Origin: Halanaeroarchaeum sp. HSR-CO
GTDB lineage: Archaea > Halobacteriota > Halobacteria > Halobacteriales > Halobacteriaceae
Direction: 5' to 3'
NCBI RefSeq assembly: GCF_024972755.1
Contig: NZ_CP087724.1
Coordinates: forward strand, 1,116,001-1,180,000
Length of the DNA: 64,000 nt
The position numbers and the translations under genes were made by a program. This document shows positions 50,652 through 60,466 of the stretch, piece after piece. Every line of letters begins with the position of its first letter. Position 1 is the stretch's first letter. Under the pieces are notes generated by a model. The model worked only from the letters and a program-made list of their open reading frames with translations, was not told where the DNA came from and made no database searches.

Positions 50652-51115
50652 GCGCGGACCTTCCACCGCGGACGTACGTCGAGAGCACCATCATCATGAC
50701 GACCGTTCGGATAATCAGCCCGTTCGTGTTCACCTTCGGGCTGTTCGTCATGCTCCACGGTGCCGAGTCGGCCGGCGGCGGGTTCCAGGGTGGCGTCATC
50801 CTGGCCTCGAGTATCATCATGATCGCTTTCGCCTTCGGCATCGAACCGACGCGAGATTGGCTCAGTGACTCCCTGATCCGGGGTGCCATGGGCGGTGGCG
50901 TCGGCCTGTTCGCGCTCATCGGCCTCGGTGCGCTCGCGTTCCAGGGCCGGTTCCTCGAGTACATCGCGTACGGCATCGACCACGGCGTGAAGTACGGTAT
51001 CGAACTCGTCGAACTCGGTATCGGGGCCGTCGTCTCCGGCGTCATCATCTCGTTGTTCATGAGTCTCGCGGCCGGGTTCGATAGCGACGACGAACAGGGA
51101 GGTGAGTCGGCGTGA
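50648..51115 (+). CDS. mnhB: Na+/H+ antiporter subunit MnhB
   Basis: 155 aa from ATG 50648, ATGA overlap with the previous gene. Four helices and the MrpB motif HGAESAGGGFQGGVILAS. Membrane subunit. Confidence 0.92.
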   Translation: MSADLPPRTYVESTIIMTTVRIISPFVFTFGLFVMLHGAESAGGGFQGGVILASSIIMIAFAFGIEPTRDWLSDSLIRGAMGGGVGLFALIGLGALAFQGRFLEYIAYGIDHGVKYGIELVELGIGAVVSGVIISLFMSLAAGFDSDDEQGGESA

Positions 51116-51471
51116 TCGACCTGCTCGCGACACACCACGTCTATCTGGCTGCGATTTTGCTCGTCGGCATCGGGTTGTACGTCGTGGTCGGCAGTCCGAA
51201 CCTCGTAAAGAAGGTCATCGGAATGAACGTCTTCCAGGTCGGCATCTTCCTCTTTTTCGTCACGTCGGGGTACGTCGACGGCGCGGGACCGCCGGTCGTC
51301 GGCCACGGTTCTGGTCCTCTGTCCAGTCCGTTGCCGCACGTACTCATCCTGACGGCCATCGTCGTCGGTGTCAGTCTGACGGCTGTCGCTCTGGCACTCA
51401 TCGTCCGGATCTACGACGGCTACGGATCACTCGACGAAGACGTCATCAAGGAGGTGCGGGTCAATGATTGA
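51112..51471 (+). CDS. mnhC: Na+/H+ antiporter subunit MnhC
   Basis: 119 aa, three helices, NuoK-like, starting GTG 51112 (ATGA-like overlap region) and overlapping mnhD by 8 nt. GMNVFQVGIFLFFV and PLPHVLILTAIVVGVS are MrpC signatures. Confidence 0.93.
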   Translation: MIDLLATHHVYLAAILLVGIGLYVVVGSPNLVKKVIGMNVFQVGIFLFFVTSGYVDGAGPPVVGHGSGPLSSPLPHVLILTAIVVGVSLTAVALALIVRIYDGYGSLDEDVIKEVRVND

Positions 51472-52966
51472 GCCCATCGCCACCCTGCAGGAGAATGCTA
51501 TCGTCCTGCTGGTGGCGTTTCCGATCGTCGCTGCACTGGTGCCGATCGTCCTCGGCCTGCTGTCCGATCGAACGGGCTGGATCGTCGCGGCGATCATCTC
51601 GCTCGTCCAGGTGGCTCTCGCGCTCACGGTGTTCCGTCAGGTCCAGGCGACAGGTCCGTTCTCGTACGAGGTCGGTGGATTCGCGCCCCCGTTCGGCATC
51701 GAACTGATCGCCGATGGGGTCTCGGCCCCACTGCTCGTGCTCATCGCCGTGACGACCGTCGGCGTGGTCGCCTACGCGCACCGGATCGGCCCCCACGGGA
51801 ACGAGTTCTACAGCGAACTCATGTTACTGATGACCGGGCTCTCCGGCGTCGTCGCCACGGGCGACGTGTTCAACCTCTACGTGTTCCTCGAGATCACCGG
51901 GCTCGCGACCTACGCGCTCGTCGCCAGTGGTAGGTCTCCCGAGGCGGCCCTCGCCAGTCTCAAGTACCTGCTCATCGGGACCATCGGCGCGTCCCTGTAT
52001 CTGTTCGGCGTGGGGTATCTCTACCTCGCCACCGGGACGCTCAACATGGCCGACCTCTCGTCCTCGCTTCCGTCGGTCGGCTACGCAACGCCACTCGTCC
52101 TGACCGGATTCGGGCTCATCGTCGTCGGGTTATCCGTCAAGGTGGCGCTGTTCCCGTTGCACACCTGGCAGCCGGATGCGTACGCCGAATCGCCGCACGC
52201 CGTTAGCGCGTACATCTCCGCGCTCGTCTCGACGGCGGCCGCGTACGCACTGTTCCGTCTCCTCTACGCGGTGTTCACCGTGGACTTCTTCGCGGCCGTG
52301 CCGTTCGCACAGGACATGCTGGTCCTGCTCGCGTCGGTGAGTGTCGTGGTCGGGGCGGTCCTCGCGGTCATGCAGTCTGACCTGAAGCGGATGCTTGCGT
52401 ACTCGTCGGTCTCGCAGTTCGGCATCGTCGTCGCCGCGCTGGCCATCGCGAACGAGACGGCCATTCTCGGGAGTCTCGTCCACCTGGTCGGGCACGCCGT
52501 GATGAAAGCCGGTCTGTTCCTCGCGGTCGGGGTCCTCGCCACGTCGCTGGGGGCCCGCACCGTCGAGGAGTACGCTGGCATCGGGTATCGAGCCCCGGTC
52601 ACCAGTGGGGCCTTGGCCGTTCTCGCGTTCTCCTTGGTCGGCGTCCCGCCGGCCATCGGGTTCGCCGGGAAGTGGACCATCCTCCTCGGCGCCGTCGAGG
52701 CGGGTGCGTGGGCGCTGACCGCTGTCATCGTGACGAGTACGCTGCTGACGCTGGCGTACTTCGGTCGGCTCGTCGAGAAGATGTACTTCACCGAACCGGC
52801 CGACGCCGCGGAATCGGTTGCGACCGACGGAGGTGTCGCACCCGACGTCTCGTTCGCGATGCGGGCCATCGTCGTTCTCGTCGCCGTCACCGCCGTCGCC
52901 CTCGGAATCGTGGCGACCGACCTCATCGCCACGTTCGAACCCGTCGTGGAGGTGTATTTTGCATGA
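51464..52966 (+). CDS. mnhD: Antiporter-like subunit MnhD, first copy
   Basis: 500 aa, about fourteen helices of the NuoL/M/N-MrpA/D family. The functional Glu (FLEITGLATYAL), the Lys of GLSVKVALFPLHTW and the HAVMKAG lysine are present, but the usual lysine in the LLTKVGVYALxR helix is replaced (ALVSTAAAYALFR). Proton or sodium channel subunit. Confidence 0.93.
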   Translation: MIEPIATLQENAIVLLVAFPIVAALVPIVLGLLSDRTGWIVAAIISLVQVALALTVFRQVQATGPFSYEVGGFAPPFGIELIADGVSAPLLVLIAVTTVGVVAYAHRIGPHGNEFYSELMLLMTGLSGVVATGDVFNLYVFLEITGLATYALVASGRSPEAALASLKYLLIGTIGASLYLFGVGYLYLATGTLNMADLSSSLPSVGYATPLVLTGFGLIVVGLSVKVALFPLHTWQPDAYAESPHAVSAYISALVSTAAAYALFRLLYAVFTVDFFAAVPFAQDMLVLLASVSVVVGAVLAVMQSDLKRMLAYSSVSQFGIVVAALAIANETAILGSLVHLVGHAVMKAGLFLAVGVLATSLGARTVEEYAGIGYRAPVTSGALAVLAFSLVGVPPAIGFAGKWTILLGAVEAGAWALTAVIVTSTLLTLAYFGRLVEKMYFTEPADAAESVATDGGVAPDVSFAMRAIVVLVAVTAVALGIVATDLIATFEPVVEVYFA

Positions 52967-54705
52967 GTGAAATCCTGTCGCTGAGACCGCTGGGTGCGGT
53001 CGCGGTTCCCGCTCTCGGCATCATCGCCATCCTCGCATCGCATCGTCGACCGGACATTCGGGAAGGGTTCACCATCGCGACGGCCGTCGGGACCCTCGCC
53101 GTCGTCGCGAGCATGGTTCCGGGAGCCGTCCAGGGCGACGCCTACGTGACCGATCTCGGGACCTTCGTGCCGGGCATCGAGTTCGTGCTCCGGGCCGATC
53201 CGCTCGGGATGATCTTTGGGTTGCTCGCGAGTTTCCTCTGGCTGATCACCAGTTTCTACAGCATCGGGTACATGCGCGGCCTCGACGAGCACTCCCAGAC
53301 GCGCTATTTCGCCGCGTTCGCCGCGAGCATCAGTTCGGCGCTGGGCGTCGCGTTCGCGTCGAATCTGATCGTGCTGTACGTCTTCTACGAACTGCTGACC
53401 GTGGCGACCTACCCGCTCGTCGCACACGACGAGACGGAGGAGGCGCGAACGGCCGGCCGGAAGTACCTCCTCTACACGTTCGGTGGCGGGGTCAGCGTCC
53501 TGGCCGGGACCGCACTCGTCTTCTGGGCGACCGGGACCGTCGAGTTCGCGTCCGGCGGTATCGGAGCGCTCGCCACCGCCGACCCACTGATCGGCCGGGC
53601 GGCGTTCGCCCTGCTCATCGCTGGATTCGGCGTGAAAGCGGCACTGATGCCCATCCACTCGTGGCTTCCGGACGCGATGGTCGCGCCGACCCCGGTCTCC
53701 GGCCTCCTCCACGCGGTGGCGGTCGTCAAGAGCGGGGTGTTCGGCATCGCACGCGTCATCCTCGACGTGTTCGGTCCCGACCTCGTCGGCGACCTCGGGA
53801 TGGGGCTTCCCCTGGCGGCCGTGGCTGGATTCACCATCCTCGCCTCGAGTATCATCGCCCTCCGGCAGGATAACCTCAAACGGCGGTTGGCGTACTCGAC
53901 GGTGAGCCAGTTATCGTACATCGTCCTGGGGCTCGCAATCCTCTCGCCGGCAGCCATCGTGGGGGGACTGCTGCATATCCCCGCCCACGCGTTCATGAAG
54001 CTCACGCTGTTCTTCGCGGCCGGCGCCATCCACGTGGAGACCCACACCGACGACATCTCTCAGATGGCCGGCATCGGGAAGCGCATGCCGTTGACGATGA
54101 TCGCGTTCGGCATCGCGAGCGTCGGAATGGCAGGTCTCCCGCTGGTCGCCGGGTTCGTGAGCAAGTGGTACCTCCTCATCGGGAGCCTCGACGCCGGGAC
54201 GACCATCTTCGCCGTCGTCCTGTTCCTCTCCGGGCTGCTCAATATCGGGTACTTCTGGCCCATCGTCTACCGGGCCTTCTTCCAGTCCGCCGACGGCGCC
54301 GACCGGACGCCCCTGCTCGAGTGGCCCCTCGGGGGCCCGACTCCGCAGACGGACGGGGGGCGGCCCGAACCCGCCGACACCGTCGAGGGGACGTACGCCG
54401 TCGACCAGAACCCGAGTGACGTCGAGACGGCACACAACGGCGCCAACGACGAGGAAGGAGGCGGACAGAGCGACAACGACGACCACTCCCAGCACGACCA
54501 CGATGGGCACGACGACCACCACGGTGGACCACCGGTCGGTGGCTGGGACCAGCGTGGGTTCGGCGAGGAGAGCACGTGGTTCATGATCGGCCCCATCCTG
54601 ATCGCGGTCGGCGGTGCCGTCGCCCTCGGCATCGTCCCGTATAGCATGGTGTTCCTCGAACTCGTCCAGCAGGTCGTCGTCGACGTTCTGGGGGTGGCGC
54701 TATGA
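52963..54705 (+). CDS. Antiporter-like subunit (MnhD/NuoL type), second copy, with His-rich loop
   Basis: 580 aa from ATG 52963 (ATGA overlap). Core residues are kept: YELLTVATYP Glu, GFGVKAALMPIHSW Lys, AVAVVKSG Lys and HAFMKLT Lys. Between the last helices (about residues 450-530) is a long acidic loop with many His and Asp residues (SQHDHDGHDDHH), unusual for the family, possibly metal binding. Confidence 0.92.
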   Translation: MSEILSLRPLGAVAVPALGIIAILASHRRPDIREGFTIATAVGTLAVVASMVPGAVQGDAYVTDLGTFVPGIEFVLRADPLGMIFGLLASFLWLITSFYSIGYMRGLDEHSQTRYFAAFAASISSALGVAFASNLIVLYVFYELLTVATYPLVAHDETEEARTAGRKYLLYTFGGGVSVLAGTALVFWATGTVEFASGGIGALATADPLIGRAAFALLIAGFGVKAALMPIHSWLPDAMVAPTPVSGLLHAVAVVKSGVFGIARVILDVFGPDLVGDLGMGLPLAAVAGFTILASSIIALRQDNLKRRLAYSTVSQLSYIVLGLAILSPAAIVGGLLHIPAHAFMKLTLFFAAGAIHVETHTDDISQMAGIGKRMPLTMIAFGIASVGMAGLPLVAGFVSKWYLLIGSLDAGTTIFAVVLFLSGLLNIGYFWPIVYRAFFQSADGADRTPLLEWPLGGPTPQTDGGRPEPADTVEGTYAVDQNPSDVETAHNGANDEEGGGQSDNDDHSQHDHDGHDDHHGGPPVGGWDQRGFGEESTWFMIGPILIAVGGAVALGIVPYSMVFLELVQQVVVDVLGVAL

Positions 54706-56444
54706 CGGAGTCGCTCACACTCGTTCCGCCAGCGTTCGTCGTCCTCCTCGCGGCACTGCTACTGCCGTTCGCCTCGCGGCGCGTCGGCCACGGACTCGGT
54801 CTACTCGCGACGGCCGGCGTGTCGGTCTGGTCCTACCTGGTTCCCGCGGGCACACACCTGCCGGTACGGTTCCTCGGCTTCGAGGCCGTCCTGTTCAACG
54901 TCGACGAGTTCTCCCGGCTCATGGGGATCATCTTCGGGTTGATCGGGGCCGCCGCGGTGCTCTACTCGTACTCTTCGGCGGCCGAGAACCTGCAGACGGC
55001 CTTCGCGCTCGGCTACGTGGGGACCAGTCTGGGTGCCGTTTTCGCTGGCGACTGGTTGAGCATGATCTTCTTCTGGGAGCTCATGGCCGTCACCAGTACG
55101 CTGCTGGTCTGGCACCACGGTGGCCCGGCAGTCCGTGCGGGCTTCCGGTACGCCATCTTCCACGGCATCGGCGGGAGTCTGTTCATGGTAGCCATCGTCT
55201 GGCACTACGTCGAGGTCGGGTCCTTCCTGTTCTCGGCGACGGATGGCCTGGTGGCTGGAATCCCGGCAACGCTCGCGGCGCTGGGCATCGGCGTCAACGT
55301 CGGGTTCGTCGGCCTCCACACCTGGCTGCCGGACACGTACCCCCGTCCCCACGTCGCGGCCAGCGTCTTCCTCTCGGTGTACACGACCAAGACGGGCGTC
55401 TACGGCCTGTATCGTGTGTTCCCGGACGGCAGTATCGCTATCGCCTACATGGGCGCGGCGATGGCTGTGGTGGGGGTCACCTACGCGCTGTTGCAAAACG
55501 ACATGCGTCGGCTGCTCTCCTATCACATCCAGTCCCAGGTCGGCTACATGGTCGCCGGAGTGGGCATCGGCACGGCGCTGGCGACTGCTGGCGCGTTCGC
55601 CCACGTCTACAACCACATCCTCTACAAGGCGTTGCTGTTCATGACCGCGGGCGTCGTCATCTCCCGCACCGGCGAAGAGAACCTCAAATACCTGGGCGGG
55701 CTCCGCACGGGACTTCCGATCACCGCCATCGCCTTCACCGCCGCGGCCCTGGCCATCAGTGGGTTCCCCGGGTTCAACGGCTTCGTGAGCAAGGGGATGA
55801 TCACCGCTGCGGCACACTACGAGCACCTCACCGGGATCTACTATCTCCTTCTGGCGGCCGGCGTCGGGACGTTCATGTCGTTCATCAAGTTCGGCTACTA
55901 CGCGTTCTACCGGAACACCGACCGCGAGTTCTCGGTCTCGACGGCCAACCCGGGACAGGCAATCGCGATGCTCGGCGTCGCGGCACTGCTGGTGGTGTAC
56001 GGACTCGTCCCGGACCTGCTGTTCAGTATCCTCCCGGGCAGTACGGCCGACGCCCATCCGTTCACGACCAGCCACCTCCTCGAGGGCTTCGCGCTGGCGG
56101 GCCTCGGCCTGGTGGGTTTCGTCGTCCTCAAGAAACCGCTCTCGAAGGTCGGTGCGGTCCCCGACGTGGACGCGATACTGAACCCACTGGTCTTCTACGG
56201 GACCCGCACGGTCGTTCGTGGGCTGACGGAGACCTACGCCGCCGTCGACCGGGTCGTCGCCAGTGGCTCGTATGCCCTCGCCGGGACTATCGTGAATCCG
56301 TATCCGTTCCTCGAACGGGTCGCCCGGTCGCTGGACGAAGAAGACGTCTCGGTGCTCCCGGGTAGTCTCCAGGCGACGATCGGCACCAGCATCCTCCTGA
56401 TGGTCGTCATTCTGGGCGGCGTGCTGGTCGGCGTCCTGAACTGA
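54702..56444 (+). CDS. Antiporter-like subunit (MnhD/NuoL type), third copy
   Basis: 580 aa with ATGA overlap to the previous gene. FFWELMAVTSTL Glu and YTTKTGVYGLYR and HILYKALLF lysines are kept, but the lysine of the first half-channel is Asn (GIGVNVGFVGLHTW). C-terminal extension of about 80 residues ends in one more helix. The 3' end is convergent with coaBC. Confidence 0.92.
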   Translation: MTESLTLVPPAFVVLLAALLLPFASRRVGHGLGLLATAGVSVWSYLVPAGTHLPVRFLGFEAVLFNVDEFSRLMGIIFGLIGAAAVLYSYSSAAENLQTAFALGYVGTSLGAVFAGDWLSMIFFWELMAVTSTLLVWHHGGPAVRAGFRYAIFHGIGGSLFMVAIVWHYVEVGSFLFSATDGLVAGIPATLAALGIGVNVGFVGLHTWLPDTYPRPHVAASVFLSVYTTKTGVYGLYRVFPDGSIAIAYMGAAMAVVGVTYALLQNDMRRLLSYHIQSQVGYMVAGVGIGTALATAGAFAHVYNHILYKALLFMTAGVVISRTGEENLKYLGGLRTGLPITAIAFTAAALAISGFPGFNGFVSKGMITAAAHYEHLTGIYYLLLAAGVGTFMSFIKFGYYAFYRNTDREFSVSTANPGQAIAMLGVAALLVVYGLVPDLLFSILPGSTADAHPFTTSHLLEGFALAGLGLVGFVVLKKPLSKVGAVPDVDAILNPLVFYGTRTVVRGLTETYAAVDRVVASGSYALAGTIVNPYPFLERVARSLDEEDVSVLPGSLQATIGTSILLMVVILGGVLVGVLN

Positions 56445-56453
56445 TCTGCCGGG

Positions 56454-57605
56454 TCAGTCGAAACAGGCCGCCAGTTCGCTCGCGACGCGGCGTCCGAGTT
56501 CGGCCTTCGTTCCCTCGAAGGACTCCACGTCGTCAGCGTGGACGAACTGGACGCGCGTCTCGTCTTCCCCCATGACTGCGGCGTCGTTCGCGACGACGAA
56601 CTCCAGAGCCACTCGCTCGAGGAGCTCTCTCGCGACCTCGACGGTCGCCTCGTCGTCGTTCGCTTCGGCCTTGAACCCGACCATCGTGAGCGCCGGGTGG
56701 GCCTCCCGGATCGAATCGATGAGCTTCGGCGTCGGCTCGAGATCGAGCGTGATCTCCTGGCCCGACCGGATCTTCTCGGTCGCGGCGTCGACGGTGTAAT
56801 CGGAGATGGCCGCTGCCGAGACGAGGGCGTCAGCGCTCTCGACCGCGTCGGAGACCGCGTCGAGCATCTCCGCGGCGGTCCGAACCCGTCGAACATCGGC
56901 ATAGGGGACATCCGGCCCGTCGTGGACCAGGACGACGTCAGCCCCAAGGGCGTAGCAGGCCTTCGCGACAGCCCGCCCCGTCTTCCCCGACGCTCTGTTG
57001 GACAGCACCCGGACCGGGTCGATCGGCTCCGAGGTCGCACCGCTCGTGATGACGACCCGTCTGTCGGCCAGCGGTCGGTCGCCGAGGGCTCGCGCCGTCT
57101 CCAGGACGATGGCTTCCTCGGAAGCGATCTTCGCTTTGCCCTCTTCGAGACGAGGGTCGACGAAGTCGACCCCCCAGGACTCCACGCGGTCGATGGCGTC
57201 GAGGACGCCCGGGTGATCGTACATCGGCTCGTGCATCGCCGGTGCGATGACGACAGGGACGTCCGCCCCCAGCGCCGTGGTCGCCGTCGTCGTGACCGGA
57301 CTGTCGTCGATGGCTGCGGCGATCTTCCCGATGGTGTTCGCCGTGGCCGGGGCCACGAGGAAGACGTCGGCCCAGCCCTCCCGTCCACAGAGTTCGACGT
57401 GTTCGACGGCCCCGGTTATCTCCGTCGCCACCGGATTGTCGGTGGCGAACTCGACGGCCCACGGGTGGACGATGGAGCGGGCGCTGTCGGTCATCACCGC
57501 CCGTACGCTGGCCCCCTGGCGACGCAGTTCGTGGGCGAGTTCCACGGTCCGCACGGCGGCGACGCTCCCAGTGACCCCGAGCGCCACGTTCGTTCCCTCG
57601 AGCAT
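56454..57605 (-). CDS. coaBC: Bifunctional phosphopantothenoylcysteine decarboxylase / ligase CoaBC
   Basis: 383 aa. The N-terminal flavoprotein decarboxylase has GVTGSVAAVRTVEL, the catalytic-histidine region EHVELCGREGWAD, APATANTIGKIA and PAMHEPMY (canonical PxMNxxM with H for N). The C-terminal ligase has ITSGATSEPIDPVR and SNRASGKTG. Two steps of coenzyme A biosynthesis. Confidence 0.93.
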   Translation of the reverse strand: MLEGTNVALGVTGSVAAVRTVELAHELRRQGASVRAVMTDSARSIVHPWAVEFATDNPVATEITGAVEHVELCGREGWADVFLVAPATANTIGKIAAAIDDSPVTTTATTALGADVPVVIAPAMHEPMYDHPGVLDAIDRVESWGVDFVDPRLEEGKAKIASEEAIVLETARALGDRPLADRRVVITSGATSEPIDPVRVLSNRASGKTGRAVAKACYALGADVVLVHDGPDVPYADVRRVRTAAEMLDAVSDAVESADALVSAAAISDYTVDAATEKIRSGQEITLDLEPTPKLIDSIREAHPALTMVGFKAEANDDEATVEVARELLERVALEFVVANDAAVMGEDETRVQFVHADDVESFEGTKAELGRRVASELAACFD

Positions 57606-57693
57606 TCGCCTTGCACTTTGCCGCGACGTACTTTAAAGGTGAGTACCCGCCGCGGCCGATATCGCTTTGACCCGTCCGCAAAAATAGCGGACC

Positions 57694-58194
57694 GTGAAAA
57701 CCATCGAGGTTACTACGACCGTCGACCGCCCGCCCGAGGTGGTCTTTCCGTTCCTCCAGGATTTCACGGGGTATGCGAAGTACTCGAAGCACCTCCGCGG
57801 GGTGGTGGTCGACGGTGACGGCGGCGTGGGGACGCGGTATCGACTCCGATTCGGCTGGTGGAAGTTGACCTACGACGCGTACACGACGGTCACGGGCATC
57901 GAAGCACCGAACGTCCTCGAGTGGGAGGTCATCAGGGACCTCGACGCCAACGGTCGGTGGGTCGTCGAAGCGACGGACGACGGCGAGGGGTCGACGGTCT
58001 CCTTCGTCGTCACTTACGATCCCAGCTCTGTCTCGGCCGGGATGATCGACGTTCCGGCGCTGGTCCCGATGGACTGGGTCGTCGAGAAGGCGATCGGATT
58101 GATCGAGGCGGAGGGGCGTCGCGTCGTCAGACGCGTGGTCGCCGATCTGGAGGGCGAAGCGCGCCCCGTCGAACTCACCGTCGAATATCACTGA
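57694..58194 (+). CDS. SRPBCC (START-like) domain protein
   Basis: 166 aa from GTG 57694. TTVDRPPEVVFPFLQDFTGY at the N-terminus and VSFVVTYDPSS later give the helix-grip fold of polyketide cyclase/START-like proteins, which bind a hydrophobic ligand in a cavity. Ligand unknown. Divergent from coaBC. Confidence 0.8.
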   Translation: MKTIEVTTTVDRPPEVVFPFLQDFTGYAKYSKHLRGVVVDGDGGVGTRYRLRFGWWKLTYDAYTTVTGIEAPNVLEWEVIRDLDANGRWVVEATDDGEGSTVSFVVTYDPSSVSAGMIDVPALVPMDWVVEKAIGLIEAEGRRVVRRVVADLEGEARPVELTVEYH

Positions 58195-58205
58195 CGGCGA
58201 CGATA

Positions 58206-59258
58206 CTACAGCGTGTAGTCGTGCTCGCCGTCTTCCGAATCGAGCACCGCAGTGAGGAGGTCGACGACCGCGACGACGTCGTCCTCGTGGGCGACCTCGA
58301 CCGGCGTGTGGAGGTACCGCGTCGGGACGGAGATGGCGCCGACCGGTTTCGCTCCCGCGGTGGTCTGGAACCCAGCCGTGTCGGTGCCGCCGGCGGGGAG
58401 GATCTCGATCTGGTAGGGGATGTCCGCCGTCTCGGCGACCGATTGGATGCGTCTGTGGACCTTCGGATTGGTGATGACACTCGAGTCTTTGAGTTTGACT
58501 CCGGCGCCCTCGCCGAGGACCGTCACGTAGTCGGCCTCTTTCTCGATCTGTGGCACGTCGTTCGCGACCGTCGTATCCACGGCGATGGCGAGGTCCGGGT
58601 CGAGGTCGACGCCGAGGGCGGTCGCCCCCCGAAGACCGACCTCTTCCTGGACCGTCGCCGCGAAGTGGACGGTCACCGCGGGCGAGACCCGGTTGGCCGC
58701 CTGGAGCATCGCGTACAGGCTCACCCGGTTGTCGATGGACTTCCCGGTGAGGGTCGAACCAACTCGTTCGGTCCGCTGGGCCATGGTCACGAGGTCGCCC
58801 TTCGAGACCCGATCCTCGACCGCGGCTGCGCTCATCCCCAGATCGATGAAGACGTCCTCGACCGCATCGTCTTCGTCGAGGTCCTCCTCGTCGAGGGTGT
58901 GTGGGGGTGGCGACCCGATGACGCCCGGCAGGTCGCCCTCGTCCGCGTGGACGGTCACGCGCTGTGCGCGGAGGATGCGTGCGTCCCAGCCACCGAGCGC
59001 GTCGACCTGGAGGTAGCCATCGTCGGTGACGTGACGGACCATGAACCCGATCTCGTCCATGTGGGCCGCGACGACGACCTCGTACTCCGGTCGATCCGCT
59101 CCCTCGATAGTCCCGACGACGTTCCCCATCGTGTCGCTTCTGACCTCGTCGACGACGCCGTCAAACTCCCGTCGTACGATATCGCGGATCCGGTCTTCGT
59201 ACCCCGGCGCACCGCTCGTCTCCGTCAATTCACGGAAAAGGTCGACGTCGCGTACCAT
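58206..59258 (-). CDS. M42-family aminopeptidase (TET-like)
   Basis: 350 aa from ATG 59258. Co-catalytic metal motifs: VVAAHMDEIGF, SIDNRVS, VQEEVGLRGA (general base and ligand), AVDTT and the final histidine in RYLHTPVEVA. M42 enzymes form large tetrahedral particles that digest peptides from the proteasome. Downstream of the prenyl synthase by 49 nt. Confidence 0.92.
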   Translation of the reverse strand: MVRDVDLFRELTETSGAPGYEDRIRDIVRREFDGVVDEVRSDTMGNVVGTIEGADRPEYEVVVAAHMDEIGFMVRHVTDDGYLQVDALGGWDARILRAQRVTVHADEGDLPGVIGSPPPHTLDEEDLDEDDAVEDVFIDLGMSAAAVEDRVSKGDLVTMAQRTERVGSTLTGKSIDNRVSLYAMLQAANRVSPAVTVHFAATVQEEVGLRGATALGVDLDPDLAIAVDTTVANDVPQIEKEADYVTVLGEGAGVKLKDSSVITNPKVHRRIQSVAETADIPYQIEILPAGGTDTAGFQTTAGAKPVGAISVPTRYLHTPVEVAHEDDVVAVVDLLTAVLDSEDGEHDYTL

Positions 59259-59307
59259 GACCTCGTTTCGTGTCGCCACCGCTATCAAATCAGCGTTCCC
59301 GATCGGT

Positions 59308-60372
59308 TCACGTCTCCCGGTCGATGACGAACCGGGTGAACGCTCGCAGGTCGTCTTCGACACCGGATTCGAGGTCGAGGCCATCGAGATGGTCGCGCGC
59401 GTCGGCGGCCATCTCGAGGGCCCGGTCTCTCGCGTATTCGACACTGTCCGTCGCCTGCAAGATGTCGATCGCTTCGAGGATCTCGGCGTCGGAGACCGAA
59501 TCGGCAGTGAGGATCGCCTCTAGCCGGTCGGACTGCTGGTCGGTTCCCGCCTGGACCGCGTGAATGGTGAGGAGGGTCCGTTTCCCCTCGCGAATATCGT
59601 TTCCGAAGGCTTTACCGAACTCGCCGGCCTCGTCGAGGGAGTGTTTCACGTCGAGGATGTCGTCGCCGATCTGGAACGCGATCGACAGCGACTCGGCGTA
59701 ACCCGCCAGTGCCGTCTCGACCTCGTCGGACTGGTCGGTGACGAGTGCGGCCAGGCGACCGGCGATGCGTCCGAGACACCCCGTCTTGCACGCACTCATC
59801 TCCATGTACTCGTCTTCGGTGATGTCGATCGTACACCGGTTGTGCCAGACGATGTCAGTGCCCTGACCGAGATGGGTTCGGTTCAGTTCGTGGCTCAGCA
59901 TCTCGTAGACGGCCAGTTGGCGTTCGGGCGGAAGGTCGGCCGGGTTCCGGGCCACGATTTTCAGTGGGATGAAGTAGAGGGCGTTCCCGGCGTTGAGTGC
60001 GACGTCGGTTCCGTACCGCAAGTGGATGGCCTCCTCCCCACGGCGCAAGGTCGCACCGTCTTCGACGTCGTCGACGATGATCGTTCCCGTATGAAGGATC
60101 TCTGGGATGGTCGCGTAGGGAAGGTAGTCCTCGGGGTCCTCGCCGAGTCCCTCCACGAGTTTCACGAACAGCACCGGTCGCCAGCGCTTCCCACCGCGGT
60201 CCAGTAGATCCCAGGTCGGCTTCACGAGGCCTTCGTTCAACGCCTCCGTGTCGTAGGAAAACCGTGGCTCCCCGAACAGCCCCCCGAAATCTTCGGCGGT
60301 CATCTCACGGGAGAGTAGCCGCTCTATCTCCTCGTCGACGATCGGCCGCCACGTGGACAGCGCTTCCCGCAT
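59308..60372 (-). CDS. idsA: Trans-prenyl diphosphate synthase (geranylgeranyl type)
   Basis: 354 aa from ATG 60372. DDxxD motifs D101-D-V-E-D105 (first) and D237-D-I-L-D241 (second), with GGKRWRP and GNALYF. It condenses IPP with allylic diphosphates for archaeal lipids. TATA-like GTTTTTTACC about 29 nt upstream. Confidence 0.93.
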   Translation of the reverse strand: MREALSTWRPIVDEEIERLLSREMTAEDFGGLFGEPRFSYDTEALNEGLVKPTWDLLDRGGKRWRPVLFVKLVEGLGEDPEDYLPYATIPEILHTGTIIVDDVEDGATLRRGEEAIHLRYGTDVALNAGNALYFIPLKIVARNPADLPPERQLAVYEMLSHELNRTHLGQGTDIVWHNRCTIDITEDEYMEMSACKTGCLGRIAGRLAALVTDQSDEVETALAGYAESLSIAFQIGDDILDVKHSLDEAGEFGKAFGNDIREGKRTLLTIHAVQAGTDQQSDRLEAILTADSVSDAEILEAIDILQATDSVEYARDRALEMAADARDHLDGLDLESGVEDDLRAFTRFVIDRET

Positions 60373-60396
60373 ATGCCGGTGGAGACGCCTGCTGCG

Positions 60397-60408
60397 GGTA
60401 AAAAACTT
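60397..60408 (-). promoter_or_regulatory. TATA box of the prenyl synthase gene
   Basis: Minus-strand AAGTTTTTTACC centred about 29-30 nt before ATG 60372, leaderless spacing. Confidence 0.45.
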
Positions 60409-60466
60409 GCATTCTGGACCCGGAAGTTTCACAATACTTTTCGGTCGCCCAGTCGAGGGTGATAAT

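Noticed and set aside
54614-56365. 583-aa plus-strand frame overlapping the third antiporter subunit
   Set aside because: Arg/Ser/Pro-rich off-frame translation of GC-rich DNA; the other frame is a clear NuoL-type protein.
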